Source: Lyngbya confervoides BDU141951
Lineage (GTDB): Bacteria; Cyanobacteriota; Cyanobacteriia; Thermosynechococcales; Thermosynechococcaceae
Length of the DNA stretch: 56,478 nt
Direction of reading: 5' to 3'
Assembly: GCF_000817775.3 (NCBI RefSeq)
Contig: NZ_JTHE03000028.1
Location: 8,693 to 65,170, forward strand
The position numbers and the translations under genes are program-made. Of the stretch, positions 15,416 to 24,500 are shown piece after piece (the first letter of the stretch is position 1; every line of letters starts with the position of its first letter). The notes under the pieces were generated by a model. That model worked only from the letters and a program-made list of their open reading frames with translations, did no database searches and had not been told where the DNA came from.

Positions 15416-16306
15416 ATGCAGGACTCTGCCGCCAGGCTGACCCACCAGTTTCTCTCCGTCCAGGGCATCCGGTTGCACTCCGTCACCCAGGGCGAAGGTC
15501 CTCTGATCATCCTGCTGCATGGGTTTCCAGAATTTTGGTACTCCTGGCGACATCAAATTCCTGTGTTTGCCCAAACCTACAAGGTTGTGGCGGTGGATTT
15601 GCGCGGTTACAACGAGAGTGATAAACCTTTGCCGCAAAGCGCCTATGAACTATCCGTGCTGGTGGAGGACATCCGGGGCATTCTGGAAGCGCTAGGCTAC
15701 GACCGCTGTATTCTTTGTGGACACGACTGGGGCGGTGCCATTGCCTGGGAATTTGCCTATACCTACCCGAACCTGCTAAATCGATTGATTGTGCTCAATC
15801 TCCCCCATCCGGCTCTCTTTAAGGCCGGATTTTTCACACCTGCGCAGATCTTAAAGAGCTGGTATATTTTCCTGTTTCAGCTCCCGGTTCTTCCAGAGTG
15901 GCTGTTAAGTCGCGACCATGGGATTCTGATTGCCAAGATTCTCAGCCTCAGCGCCAGGGGAACCAACCCCTTTAGCCCTGAAGATCTGGCGGCGTACCAA
16001 CAGGCCGCCACCACACCCGGCGCTCTAACTGCGATGTTGAACTACTATCGCAATCTACCCCGCAGCATCCTGCGATCGCGGCAGTGGGGATTGCTGGAGG
16101 TTCCCACCCTGCTGATCTGGGGAGAGCAGGATGTGGCATTAGGCCGGGAACTAACCCTGGGCACTCACCGCTACGTACGCGATCTCCAGATTCGCTATAT
16201 TCCGACCTGTGGCCATTGGGTGCAGCAGGAAGCCCCCCAAGAGGTCAACCAATACATTCTGGATTGGTTAGCCTCGCCGCTGGGTGATCCACAGCGTCCA
16301 GCCTGA
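15416..16306 (+). CDS. Alpha/beta hydrolase, epoxide hydrolase / haloalkane dehalogenase-like
   Basis: 296 residues. The oxyanion-hole motif HGFPEFWYSWRHQIP is followed by the nucleophile elbow GHDWGGAIAWEFA, in which aspartate replaces serine. This is the signature of the epoxide-hydrolase and dehalogenase branch. The C-terminal GHWVQQEAP supplies the catalytic histidine. LRGYNESDKP is also typical of epoxide hydrolases. The substrate cannot be read from sequence. It stops just before the convergent glutathione reductase gene (1 bp between the stops). Confidence 0.85.
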   Translation: MQDSAARLTHQFLSVQGIRLHSVTQGEGPLIILLHGFPEFWYSWRHQIPVFAQTYKVVAVDLRGYNESDKPLPQSAYELSVLVEDIRGILEALGYDRCILCGHDWGGAIAWEFAYTYPNLLNRLIVLNLPHPALFKAGFFTPAQILKSWYIFLFQLPVLPEWLLSRDHGILIAKILSLSARGTNPFSPEDLAAYQQAATTPGALTAMLNYYRNLPRSILRSRQWGLLEVPTLLIWGEQDVALGRELTLGTHRYVRDLQIRYIPTCGHWVQQEAPQEVNQYILDWLASPLGDPQRPA

Positions 16307-16307
16307 G

Positions 16308-17660
16308 CTAGCCACCCTCCATCGTGACCAATTCCTCGGCTGTGGACGGATGGAGCGGCATCGTCCGATCAAAATCGGCTTTAGTGGCTCCCATCGTCAG
16401 GGCAATCGCCACCGATTGAATAATTTCGGCGGCATCCTTGCCCACCATATGGACCCCCAGAACCCGTTGGCTCTGGCGATCGACCACCAGCTTGAGAAAC
16501 GTTTTTTCATCAAATTCTGCCAGGCTGTAAAAGAGGGGTCGAAAGTAGGATCGGTAGACCTGAATATTCTGTTCCCCCAGTTTTTGCTGGGCCTGGGCTT
16601 CACTGAGTCCCACACTAGCGGCCTCGGGCTGACTAAAGATAGCAGTCGGAATGGCCTCATAGCTGACTGGATGGGCCGACGAGCCAAACACGGTATCCGC
16701 AAAGGCTCGACCCTGGGCGATCGCCACCGGCGTTAACATAACTTGATCAGTGACATCCCCCACCGCATAGATATGCGGCTGCTGGGTCTGGCCCCAGTGA
16801 TTCACCGCGATCGCCCCAGCCTGGGTGGAAAGTCCAGCTTTTTCGAGCTGCAGCCCCGCCGTATTCGGGGCTCGGCCAGTGGCAAACAGAACCGCCGCAT
16901 CGACGGTGATGGGCGGGTCTGCCTTAGAGAGCTGAATGTCAATTCCCGCAGGTTGTACATGCAGGGCCTCAACACTGGTGTGGGTCCTTAAATGCACACC
17001 CCGGTGAATGATTGCAGCTTGGAGATGATGGCGCAGATCCGCATCAAACTCACGCAGAATACTGGGACCGCGCACCAGTTGAATCACCTCCGTTCCCAGG
17101 GCATTAAACACCCCGGCAAATTCAACCCCAATGTATCCGCCGCCAATGATGGCAAGGCGTTGGGGCTGATCGGGCAACTTGAACAGATCGCGGGAGGTGA
17201 TGGCATGTTCAATGCCAGGTAAATCGGGCACCACAGCTTCGCTGCCGGTGGCAATTAAAATGCGATCGCCCCGCAGCGAAACCTCACCCACCTCCACCCC
17301 ATGGGGCGAGGAAAACCTTGCCTTGCCCTGAATCAGCTTCACCCCAGCCTGCTGAAGTCGCTGGCAATGGATCTGGCTGAGGCGTTGGACTTCCTGCGCA
17401 ATGCGATCGCGCAGCACCGACCAGCGGAAGCGAGGCAAAGAGGCATCCCAACCATAGCCCTGGGCATCGGTATACCAATGGGCACATTGAGCCGCATACA
17501 CCATGAGCTTTTTAGGAATGCAGCCGCGCACAACACAGGTTCCCCCCACCCGATCTTGCTCTACAATGGCCACCCGTGCGCCGTAGCTGGCAGCTCGCTT
17601 GGCTGCGGCCAGTCCCCCAGATCCGGCTCCGATTACCAATAGGTCATAATCCTCAGTCAT
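16308..17660 (-). CDS. gor: Glutathione reductase (NADPH)
   Basis: 450 residues from ATG 17660, which has GGGAGG 8 nt upstream; the open frame extends further but lacks the motif. FAD fold YDLLVIGAGSGGLAAAKRA, redox-active disulfide GGTCVVRGCIPKK (Cys42/Cys47), NAD(P) fold LAIIGGGYIGVEFAG, FAD contact IYAVGDVTDQ, and the C-terminal base MPLHPSTAEELVTM (His437). It reduces oxidised glutathione in the cytosol for peroxide defence. Length is normal. It stands alone. Confidence 0.92.
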   Translation of the reverse strand: MTEDYDLLVIGAGSGGLAAAKRAASYGARVAIVEQDRVGGTCVVRGCIPKKLMVYAAQCAHWYTDAQGYGWDASLPRFRWSVLRDRIAQEVQRLSQIHCQRLQQAGVKLIQGKARFSSPHGVEVGEVSLRGDRILIATGSEAVVPDLPGIEHAITSRDLFKLPDQPQRLAIIGGGYIGVEFAGVFNALGTEVIQLVRGPSILREFDADLRHHLQAAIIHRGVHLRTHTSVEALHVQPAGIDIQLSKADPPITVDAAVLFATGRAPNTAGLQLEKAGLSTQAGAIAVNHWGQTQQPHIYAVGDVTDQVMLTPVAIAQGRAFADTVFGSSAHPVSYEAIPTAIFSQPEAASVGLSEAQAQQKLGEQNIQVYRSYFRPLFYSLAEFDEKTFLKLVVDRQSQRVLGVHMVGKDAAEIIQSVAIALTMGATKADFDRTMPLHPSTAEELVTMEGG

Positions 17661-17890
17661 GACGCCGTCCTCCCAAACTTGCTCGCTCGCTCCCGCCAAA
17701 GGGGGGCATCGCGTCGGAATCCTGATCCCCCTAGCCTCCATTCTCCTATATTCAGAAAAAGTCTGGGGAAGCGCCCCTAGAACTCGGAGCGGCCCCCGAG
17801 CAAGTCAGGTAGCCATGGCCCAACCATCCCTTAGAGTGGAGTGAGAGAAAGCAAAATTCCCTTCTCTCCAGGGTTCTGCCCATCTGCCCC

Positions 17891-18649
17891 ATGCGCCACA
17901 ACCGTCCTCTCCACCTGCGTCTGATTCTGTTCCTTGGCCTGGGCTGCAGTCTGGCCAGCCTGGTTTATGGACTCTGGATTCTCTATGGCTCCAGGGCCCA
18001 GATTCAAGCGGCTGATCCCCCACAATCTCCCACAACCACGGTGTATGTTGCCCTCTACCCCGGATTCCACGCGAGCTTGCTTTTGCCCATTGCGACCGGG
18101 TACCGAGAATATGCCTATGGCGAATGGGGCTTTTATGCTCACTCCCAAGAGACACTTTGGGGAGGCCTGAAGGCACTGCTGTGGCCAACCCCTGCTACCC
18201 TTGGACGCCGCACCCTGGGGGGTCCATCCCCTGCGGATCCATCCCTGGAAATCGGGCATCTTAAACGCAGGATGGGAGTGGAAACGCTCCTTCCCATCCA
18301 GGTGGATCGAGCCTTGGCTCTGGACCTGAATCAACGGCTAGATCGCTTCTTTGACCCCACCTTCCCCAAAATTTACAATCCCAGCTATCGCCTGGAGTTT
18401 GTGCGACATCCCCGGCCTTACCATCTTTGGCACAACTGCAACCACTTTATCGCCGAGCAATTGCGCCAGCTCGGTGTTGCCGTCCAGGGTGACCCCATCG
18501 GGGGAAACTTTGTCTTATCCGTGCCAAACGGCACCCTTTCCCCTTCTCCAGCACCGGCTCAGGCGATCCCAGGGATCGGTTGCCACACCTCACCCTGCCT
18601 GCGAGTTTGGAGACAACGGGTGCAGGGCAAGGTTGCACAGTGGCAATGA
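17891..18649 (+). CDS. Membrane-anchored DUF2459/DUF4105-like protein
   Basis: 252 residues. One N-terminal helix (LILFLGLGCSLASLVYGLWIL) is probably a signal anchor. The remainder holds GFHASLLLP, YAYGEWGFYAH and LWHNCNHFIAEQLRQLG. These resemble the G-x-H-(T/A)-x-L-x-LP, GWGD-x-GFY and N-C-x-HF motifs of DUF2459 and related NlpC-like families, with a candidate Cys near the NCNHF motif. The family assignment is moderate and the function unknown. No clear ribosome site precedes the ATG. Confidence 0.55.
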   Translation: MRHNRPLHLRLILFLGLGCSLASLVYGLWILYGSRAQIQAADPPQSPTTTVYVALYPGFHASLLLPIATGYREYAYGEWGFYAHSQETLWGGLKALLWPTPATLGRRTLGGPSPADPSLEIGHLKRRMGVETLLPIQVDRALALDLNQRLDRFFDPTFPKIYNPSYRLEFVRHPRPYHLWHNCNHFIAEQLRQLGVAVQGDPIGGNFVLSVPNGTLSPSPAPAQAIPGIGCHTSPCLRVWRQRVQGKVAQWQ

Positions 18650-19110
18650 GGGAGAGGGGGGAATGCCCTCTTCATCGAGGACAACATCCCCCGGTGACCC
18701 AAGGCAAAGTTTGGGAAAATTTTTTTCTTTAGCTGGGAACTTTTCCAACAGGGCCATCATCTTTAGGGCTTAACAGGTTATCCAAATAGCGATGGCAAGG
18801 CCCTTTGCAGTTCCCCAGGGTCAATAGGCTACTTTAACCCACCTATCGCTCAATCAATCTTTGGTATTGCCAGTTTCGTGGGGCTTCGCTGCGGGTTACG
18901 GCGCTGCTTCACGAACAATCGCCTGTTCCATTTCCAGCAATGGCCAGACCTGATTGCCAGGCTCAGGGTTTCCTAGCTGAGGATGGGACACCCGTTGGAA
19001 ACTCACTCTTCCTATTTGGATATCGGCAGGGGCATCCCCATTGCCGACCTGTACGCTGCGGAGGAACCCAGCAGCCATGACCTTACCTGAACAATTCAAG
19101 GAGATGAACG
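18650..19110. other. 461-bp intergenic region, no gene recognised
   Basis: This lies between two plus-strand genes and presumably carries the promoter of the DUF4360 gene near its right end. A T-run after a weak stem (near 18707-18750) could end the upstream transcript. A minus-strand open frame at 18896-19099 has no ribosome site or domain and is not called. Confidence 0.4.
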
Positions 19111-19689
19111 ATGAAACTACTTCCCATCCTGTTTGCTTCGGTGACCGCCCTCACCGCCTTCGTGAATCCAGCCCTTGGGAGCAGCAATCGCGTCGAAATT
19201 AGGGGTGCTAACTACGGCGGCAGCGGATGCCCGGACCAATCGGCCAGCGTCAGCGTCAGCCCGGATGGCCAGGAACTGAGCATTTTGTTTGATGAATTTA
19301 TTGCCTTGGGCAACGACTATCAAGAAAGCCGGAAAAGCTGCAACCTCAGCATTCCCATTCAGGTTCCCCAGGGCTTTCAGATCTCCCTTTACGATGCAGA
19401 CTACCGCGGCTATGTCTCTCCCAACACCAGCGGACGACTCAGGGCGGAATATTTCTTCGCCGGACAGCGGGGACCGGTGTTTACGCGCGTCTTCCGCGGA
19501 GAAACGGACTATAGCGTTCGTGATCCCCTCGTTACCGTGGCCGACGTTTGGTCAGCCTGTGGAGATAGTGTAAACATGCGGGTAAACGCCTCCATGATGG
19601 CCCGCGGACCAGGCATCGCCACCGTCGATTCCTTTGACCTAGCCCATCGAGGATTGGTCTATCACATTAAATATCGCCGCTGCCGCTAA
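19111..19689 (+). CDS. Exported DUF4360 protein
   Basis: 192 residues. A signal peptide ends at about residue 23 (SVTALTAFVNPALGS). The mature part starts VEIRGANYGGSGCPDQSASVSVSPDGQELSILFDEF (shown only in its key order). It continues with RKSCNLSIPIQVPQGFQ and ends RGLVYHIKYRRC, which is the DUF4360 pattern with conserved cysteines probably forming disulfides. AAGGAG lies 7 nt before ATG. This is a secreted beta-rich protein of unknown role. Confidence 0.75.
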   Translation: MKLLPILFASVTALTAFVNPALGSSNRVEIRGANYGGSGCPDQSASVSVSPDGQELSILFDEFIALGNDYQESRKSCNLSIPIQVPQGFQISLYDADYRGYVSPNTSGRLRAEYFFAGQRGPVFTRVFRGETDYSVRDPLVTVADVWSACGDSVNMRVNASMMARGPGIATVDSFDLAHRGLVYHIKYRRCR

Positions 19690-19754
19690 ACAGCCGCTGA
19701 CCGAAACCCATCCACCGACCATGGGGAGGAGTTGAATCTGCCCATGGCGGGGAA

Positions 19755-19794
19755 CCCTCGGGTCTGTCTGTCTGTGCTCGACCCGATCCGAGGG
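19755..19794 (+). terminator. Hairpin after the DUF4360 gene
   Basis: CCCTCGG (19755-19761) pairs with CCGAGGG (19788-19794), and GTC/GAC pairs extend the stem inside. No T-run follows. It lies 66 bp after the stop of the DUF4360 gene and before the convergent small exported gene, so it could serve both. Confidence 0.45.
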
Positions 19795-19880
19795 CGGGGG
19801 AACCCCTCGGAATTTGTGGTGTCGGTTAGGTTAAGACGGGTCCCTTGAGTCCACTTCCCCAACTAGGCGTAAACGAACCC

Positions 19881-20276
19881 TTAAAAGGGAAGCTCGTCAA
19901 GGTCAATGGCAGCGGTTTGTCGGTCCTCAAAAATCGATCTGGGGTCGGGAATCCGGCGCAGGGCAATCCGGCGCTGCCCCCCGATCTCAACGGTGCTAGC
20001 AATCTCTGCTAATCTTGCGGGCGAGTAAAGAGATCCGCCGCCGCTCGCCGGTCCCCCCACCGCACCTAGATATTGGCAAGGGATCTCGCCTAGGCTGATG
20101 GGGTGGGGCGATTGCCAGAGCGCCTGGGATCGATCCAAGCGACACTGCATCAACTCTGGAGAACCCTCTAGATCTCTAGCGCGTGTGGAAACGGGCTGAA
20201 ATGGGCTACGGGCAGCGACAGGGTGGGCGATCGCGGTACTGAGGACACCTGCCAAAATAGCAACGCGCAAATTCAT
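19881..20276 (-). CDS. Small exported protein of unknown function
   Basis: 131 residues from ATG 20276, which has AGGAGG 8 nt upstream. A signal peptide with an AxA-type site is visible (MNLRVAILAGVLSTAIAHPVAA). The mature part has two cysteines (MQCRLDRS, IPCQYLGA) and a basic patch QRRIALRRIPDPR. No family recognised. It is convergent with the DUF4360 gene and divergent from the protease gene. Confidence 0.6.
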   Translation of the reverse strand: MNLRVAILAGVLSTAIAHPVAARSPFQPVSTRARDLEGSPELMQCRLDRSQALWQSPHPISLGEIPCQYLGAVGGPASGGGSLYSPARLAEIASTVEIGGQRRIALRRIPDPRSIFEDRQTAAIDLDELPF

Positions 20277-20504
20277 GGTCGTGCCTCCTAAATGCCTCGG
20301 CAAAGCACTCCCCACTGCCCCTATTATTGCCTAGCTAAAGCTGTAAAAACTCAACGTTTCTTGAAGTTCTTTTAAACTTTCCGGCCCTGAGAAGGATCCT
20401 GTGATCGCCATTACGGGCAAATCTGCGCCGTCGTTTAGCATAGATCTAGGGGCTATTTCAGAAACGATTTCAGCCAGATAGCGTAGCGTAGCATCCTTGA
20501 GACG

Positions 20505-21533
20505 ATGAAAGGTTCCCTCACACTTCTACCATTTTTAGGGATGGGCGCCAGTGTCTTGATCACCGTGCCGGTGGTCATCGCGCCTGCACCCATCGCCCAG
20601 GCCCTCAACCCTCGGGAGGTGGGCCAAATTGCCCAGGCCATCACCGTCAGGATTGAGGGCCAAAATCCGGGGTCGGGTGTTTTAATTGGGCACCAAGACA
20701 ACACCTACACGGTGCTCACGGCTGCCCATGTGGTAGCCACCGCGGACGAGTATGACATTGTGACCCCCGATGAGCAACGCTATTCCCTGGACTATCGCCG
20801 GGTTAAGCCCCTTCCTCAAGTTGACTTAGCCCTGGTGGAATTTACCAGTGATCAAACCTACACCGTTGCCGAGATGGGCGATGCCCGGGCTATTCGTCGT
20901 GGCGATGAGGTCTATGTGTCTGGCTTTCCCATGCCCAGCGCTGCCATTACTGAACCGATCCTAAATTTCTCTCCAGGTGCCATTACCGCCCATTCCACCC
21001 GTCCCCTGGCCGATGGCTATGCGCTGGTCTATACGAACCGCACCCTGCCAGGCATGAGTGGTGGCGCAGTGTTAGATGAGCAGGGCGACCTCATTGGCAT
21101 TCATGGCCGAGCGGATACAGAGCAACAGGTGCAAGAAACGGCAACTATTTACTTGAAGACTGGCTTTAACCTGGGTATTCCCATTTATACCTTTCAACAG
21201 ATCTCTTCTCAGACTGCACCCGTGGCCGTTACGCCTGCTGAACCCACGGCAGAGGATCTTTATTTGAGCGGCGGCCATAAGTCTCAGCAAGGAGACTATC
21301 AAGGAGCGATCGCAGATATTGACCAGGCCATCCAACTGGAACCAGACTTTGGCGAAGCATACTATCGACGCTATTACGCTCGCCAGCAGCTGGGCGATCC
21401 CCAGGCCATTGAAGACCTGCAGCGGTCCATTCAGCTCCTGGGAGGGGATCTAAATCGGGCCAGCCAAACCCTTGACCAAACGAATCAACATCCCATTTTC
21501 AATAAAAAGATCTGGAACCCTAACCTCCCATAA
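20505..21533 (+). CDS. Exported trypsin-like serine protease with C-terminal TPR
   Basis: 342 residues. A signal peptide ends near AQA-L at residue 34. The trypsin-like domain has the full triad: TAAHVV (His75), VDLALVEF (Asp107) and LPGMSGGAV (Ser185). Residues about 248-310 hold tetratricopeptide repeats (YLSGGHKSQQGDYQGAIADI, AIQLEPDFGEAYYRRYYAR, shortened). Proteins of this layout are common in cyanobacteria and unstudied. It should act in the periplasm or at the envelope, with the TPR binding a partner; the latter is inference. Confidence 0.82.
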   Translation: MKGSLTLLPFLGMGASVLITVPVVIAPAPIAQALNPREVGQIAQAITVRIEGQNPGSGVLIGHQDNTYTVLTAAHVVATADEYDIVTPDEQRYSLDYRRVKPLPQVDLALVEFTSDQTYTVAEMGDARAIRRGDEVYVSGFPMPSAAITEPILNFSPGAITAHSTRPLADGYALVYTNRTLPGMSGGAVLDEQGDLIGIHGRADTEQQVQETATIYLKTGFNLGIPIYTFQQISSQTAPVAVTPAEPTAEDLYLSGGHKSQQGDYQGAIADIDQAIQLEPDFGEAYYRRYYARQQLGDPQAIEDLQRSIQLLGGDLNRASQTLDQTNQHPIFNKKIWNPNLP

Positions 21534-21568
21534 TCTGGGCGGCCCGAATATCCGTCGGGAAAAGGGCC

Positions 21569-22381
21569 TTAAGCGCCGCTATTGATCTGAGAAGCGGGGC
21601 AGCGAGGAGCCAGAAACTCTGTCTGTTTCAGGATGCTTGCTAGACAAACCCCTGGTTCTAAAAGACAGGCATGGCCACTCAGGGGTAACAGAACGGTTTT
21701 GGCATCAGGAAGGAGTTGACTCAGACGGTGAGCCTCTGCTTGGGAATCCAGCAGCTGATCCGCACCTGAGGCAATAATTAATGTTGGCAATGAAAGAGCC
21801 TGAACTTGAGACCACTCTAGTTGGAAGCTACACAGCAAAGAGATTCGCCAAGCTGCACTTCTGGGAGTGACGGCCTGCATTGCCTGACGCAAAGCCTTCT
21901 GGGTGGATCGGGGCACTCGCCTCAGATTAATCAGAAAGGGGAGAAGTCCGATCGTTGCCGTAGAATAGAGCGCGTCGGGCATCCAGCTCACCAAATTCGC
22001 CCCCCAGCATTGCCAAGCCTGGCGGTGAAACGACGTCGCTGAGTTAATTAGAATTAAGCCATCTAGAAGTTCCGGGGCCTGCAGCGCGACCAATAACGCC
22101 AAACAACCGCCAAAGGATTCCCCCGCCAAATAGATTGGTCGTTGCGAACCTCGCTCTGCCTTCATCAAGGCAAGGGTCTGCTTCACCATACTTGACCAAC
22201 CGGTTCTATCGTCCGGGGGAATGGCTAGAAAGCATAGATCAAACTCAGTTTGAAGATTGCCAACCTGCTGCTGCAGGGATAGCCCTGTTCCGTCCATGCC
22301 GGGCAGGAAAACAAGCAGTGGGCGCTGGGGCGATCTGTGCGTCAGAGATTGAAGGGTTAGGGCAGAGTCTGGGTAGGACAT
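21569..22381 (-). CDS. Alpha/beta hydrolase resembling the N-terminal half of phytyl ester synthases
   Basis: 270 residues. The opening LLVFLPGMDGTGLSLQQQ and the cis-patch FLAIPPDDRTGW resemble the esterase domain of plant PES1/PES2. The nucleophile elbow is GESFGG (Ser89), and a C-terminal GHACLLEPG supplies histidine. Twelve bases upstream on the same strand ends an acyltransferase gene. Plant PES proteins carry exactly these two domains in one chain. A role in ester transfer to phytol or another lipid is therefore an inference from both motif and neighbour. Confidence 0.7.
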   Translation of the reverse strand: MSYPDSALTLQSLTHRSPQRPLLVFLPGMDGTGLSLQQQVGNLQTEFDLCFLAIPPDDRTGWSSMVKQTLALMKAERGSQRPIYLAGESFGGCLALLVALQAPELLDGLILINSATSFHRQAWQCWGANLVSWMPDALYSTATIGLLPFLINLRRVPRSTQKALRQAMQAVTPRSAAWRISLLCSFQLEWSQVQALSLPTLIIASGADQLLDSQAEAHRLSQLLPDAKTVLLPLSGHACLLEPGVCLASILKQTEFLAPRCPASQINSGA

Positions 22382-22393
22382 TTCAGAGTAAGA

Positions 22394-23116
22394 CTAGACA
22401 AACCCTTCCTGGACAAGGCGATTCACCTCAGCATAGCAGGCTCGGGTGATTGTCCGCGCCAAGCGAGCCGCCTGACGTCCCTGGTACTGTTTCCGGTGCC
22501 GGGTCGTAATCCAAAGGGGCTGACCAATAGAGACATTCACCCGATGATAATGGACCGCGGGATGCCAACCAGGCTGATTAAACAGCGGTTCCGTGGGGTC
22601 GAACCAGCTAAACAGTTTCAAGGGGGCCAAAGGGTTAACGGTCTCAGAGAGCGCGGAAATGGCAATGGGCAAAATAGCTAGCTTGGGAACCGGTACCCGC
22701 AGTGCCAGGTGAGCAAACCCGCGATGGAAGGGCGTTAGCTCACGGGGCTGAGGGGTTCTCACCATTGGCTGGGCACCCTCAGGAAAAATCCCCACGGGCT
22801 GACCGTCTGAGAGGGCTGCAATGGCCTGCTCAAAGAAAAACTGACGGCGCGGCCCTGGAGAATCTAAGGGCAAACACCCCAGGGTCGAGATCAGATCCCG
22901 CAGACCTGGCACCTGGGTCATGTAGTGGTGACAGGCAAAGCGGACTGAGCGCGATAGGGCAATCATGAGCAAGGGAGCATCTAGAACACTGCGATGGTTG
23001 CTCACCAGCAAAACAGGATAATCGCCAGGAATTCGTTCACAGTGGCGAACGTTAACCTGGGTGCCAAAGCAAGTGAGCACTCCCTGGGACATCAGCAGTG
23101 GCACATCAGAGAACAT
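22394..23116 (-). CDS. Lysophospholipid acyltransferase-family protein (PlsC/LPLAT)
   Basis: 240 residues. It has the acyltransferase H-x4-D motif in SNHRSVLDAPLL (His41/Asp46) and the second motif GIFPEGAQP (111-114), both needed for acyl transfer in the LPLAT family. Length is normal for a PlsC-like enzyme. It is transcribed together with the downstream hydrolase (12-bp gap). The substrate may be lysophosphatidate, or in view of the partner a phytyl or diacylglycerol acceptor; the sequence does not decide. Confidence 0.82.
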   Translation of the reverse strand: MFSDVPLLMSQGVLTCFGTQVNVRHCERIPGDYPVLLVSNHRSVLDAPLLMIALSRSVRFACHHYMTQVPGLRDLISTLGCLPLDSPGPRRQFFFEQAIAALSDGQPVGIFPEGAQPMVRTPQPRELTPFHRGFAHLALRVPVPKLAILPIAISALSETVNPLAPLKLFSWFDPTEPLFNQPGWHPAVHYHRVNVSIGQPLWITTRHRKQYQGRQAARLARTITRACYAEVNRLVQEGFV

Positions 23117-23304
23117 AGAAGCAAGGCATATAGGACTGGATTTTGGCTAGAGCAATGACACAGTGACGCGACCCCTGCCCTACAGTCTAAATAGAATCTC
23201 TGGAGATAAAACTTCCCCAAATAGAATCTCCCGCTCAGCGTTGTACAACAAAGCGGGAGAACAGGTTCGGCCGAGACAGCAGAGTCGTCTAGCCACAAGT
23301 CAGG

Positions 23305-23664
23305 TTAGGCAGCTCCTTCCACTGATCCTCGAATTGCTTTCCAGGCAGAGAGACCGCCCTTTAGTTCAGCCACCTGCATAAAGCCATATTGACGCAGTCG
23401 CAGGGCAGCCTCAGCGGTCTGCTCATCAGTGGCACCGTAGACATAAATATCTCGATCCGCCTCCAGACTCTGGGATGCAGCGGCCACCAGATCAGACATG
23501 GGCATACAAATTGCCCCCATGATGTGCTGCTGGTTAAAGGTCTGCCGATCTCGGACATCGACAATGGTCAGGGCCGGCTCTCCCCAGTCCAGACGCTCCT
23601 TGAGATCATAGGGACTGGATTGAGGCTGTAAGGGCTTGGGAATGGGAATGAGTGAGGAAGGCAT
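23305..23664 (-). CDS. Rhodanese-like domain protein without the catalytic cysteine
   Basis: 119 residues, a single rhodanese fold: IVDVRDRQTFNQQHIMGAICMP, then the active-site strand IYVYGATDEQTAEAALRL, and the closing VAELKGGLSAWKAI. In active rhodaneses the loop is CxxGxRS; here it reads YGATDEQ, so there is no sulfur-carrying cysteine (position about 77). Similar proteins are widespread in cyanobacteria. It is probably a binding or regulatory domain and not a sulfurtransferase. It is monocistronic. Confidence 0.8.
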   Translation of the reverse strand: MPSSLIPIPKPLQPQSSPYDLKERLDWGEPALTIVDVRDRQTFNQQHIMGAICMPMSDLVAAASQSLEADRDIYVYGATDEQTAEAALRLRQYGFMQVAELKGGLSAWKAIRGSVEGAA

Positions 23665-23787
23665 AACGTTAATGATTCAAAGTTTGAACGAACATTCACA
23701 GTGTAACGAAGTATAAACAAAAAGCAAACTTATGTTTAGGTCTATTGACATAGATGCGCTTTTTGTAGGTCAGGACAAAAAGATTCC

Positions 23788-24486
23788 TTATCCCTGACTC
23801 GTGACCGGGTCCACTTCGCTTCCGGATTCAGCCTGAGTGGCAGCCTCAGTGGCAACTTCAGCATCATCCACTAGGCGCTCCAGCTGTTGGAGCACAGCGT
23901 CTCTCTCCTGCTGCTCATGGACCACCAAGGCAATCAGGTGGGTCAAGGCCAATCCAATCGCCACCAAGGACAAAATGTAGCTGTGGATGGCGTAGAAATG
24001 AACCAGCGCTCTGGTATCCATGCCGCCACCGCCCAGTAGGACTTGATTAATCAAGGTTCCGAGAATGGGCAGGCTGCCCAGGGTACTCAGTTCAACCCGG
24101 AGCCGCCAGAATCCTAGCTGATCCCAGGGTAAAATCATGGCGGTCCAGCCCAAAGCAATGGCGCAGGCCGTGAGGGCAAACCCACTCACCCATGCAGTAA
24201 ACCAGCTCCGGCGCGCCTGACGTCCTAGGAAAAGAATGGGAATCTGGACAAGGCCAGCAATAATTAACCCATTGCCAGCCCATTGATGCAGTCCAAGAAT
24301 GAGTCGACCGCTTGTGAGCTGGGTGGCGATCCATTGCACAGAGTCGTAGGCTTTCCCCGCCGCTGGCTGGTAGTTAAATCCCACCAGTAGGCCCGAAAGC
24401 GCGGCCACTAGGGCCAGAGTCAAAATGGCAACGGACAGTAAGGTCGCAGCCCGTTGCAGCAAAAATTTGTACTGGATTGTATTCAT
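23788..24486 (-). CDS. Cytochrome b6-like protein (cytochrome b N-terminal domain), divergent
   Basis: 232 residues from ATG 24486; the open frame runs on upstream into the hydrolase gene, but only this start makes sense. It has four to five helices of the cytochrome b N-terminal type. ILPWDQLGFWRLR and FYAIHSYILSLVAIGLALTH align with LPWDQVGYW and YSxHTFVLPW of b6. Helix D keeps both heme histidines (168 and 183, spacing 15). Helix B keeps His67 (LHQWAGN), but the partner 14 residues on is Gln81. One heme may thus lack normal bis-histidine ligation. The C-terminal tail is acidic. It lies 14 bp after an alpha/beta hydrolase gene. Confidence 0.82.
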   Translation of the reverse strand: MNTIQYKFLLQRAATLLSVAILTLALVAALSGLLVGFNYQPAAGKAYDSVQWIATQLTSGRLILGLHQWAGNGLIIAGLVQIPILFLGRQARRSWFTAWVSGFALTACAIALGWTAMILPWDQLGFWRLRVELSTLGSLPILGTLINQVLLGGGGMDTRALVHFYAIHSYILSLVAIGLALTHLIALVVHEQQERDAVLQQLERLVDDAEVATEAATQAESGSEVDPVTSQG

Positions 24487-24500
24487 GATGGCTAGGAGGC

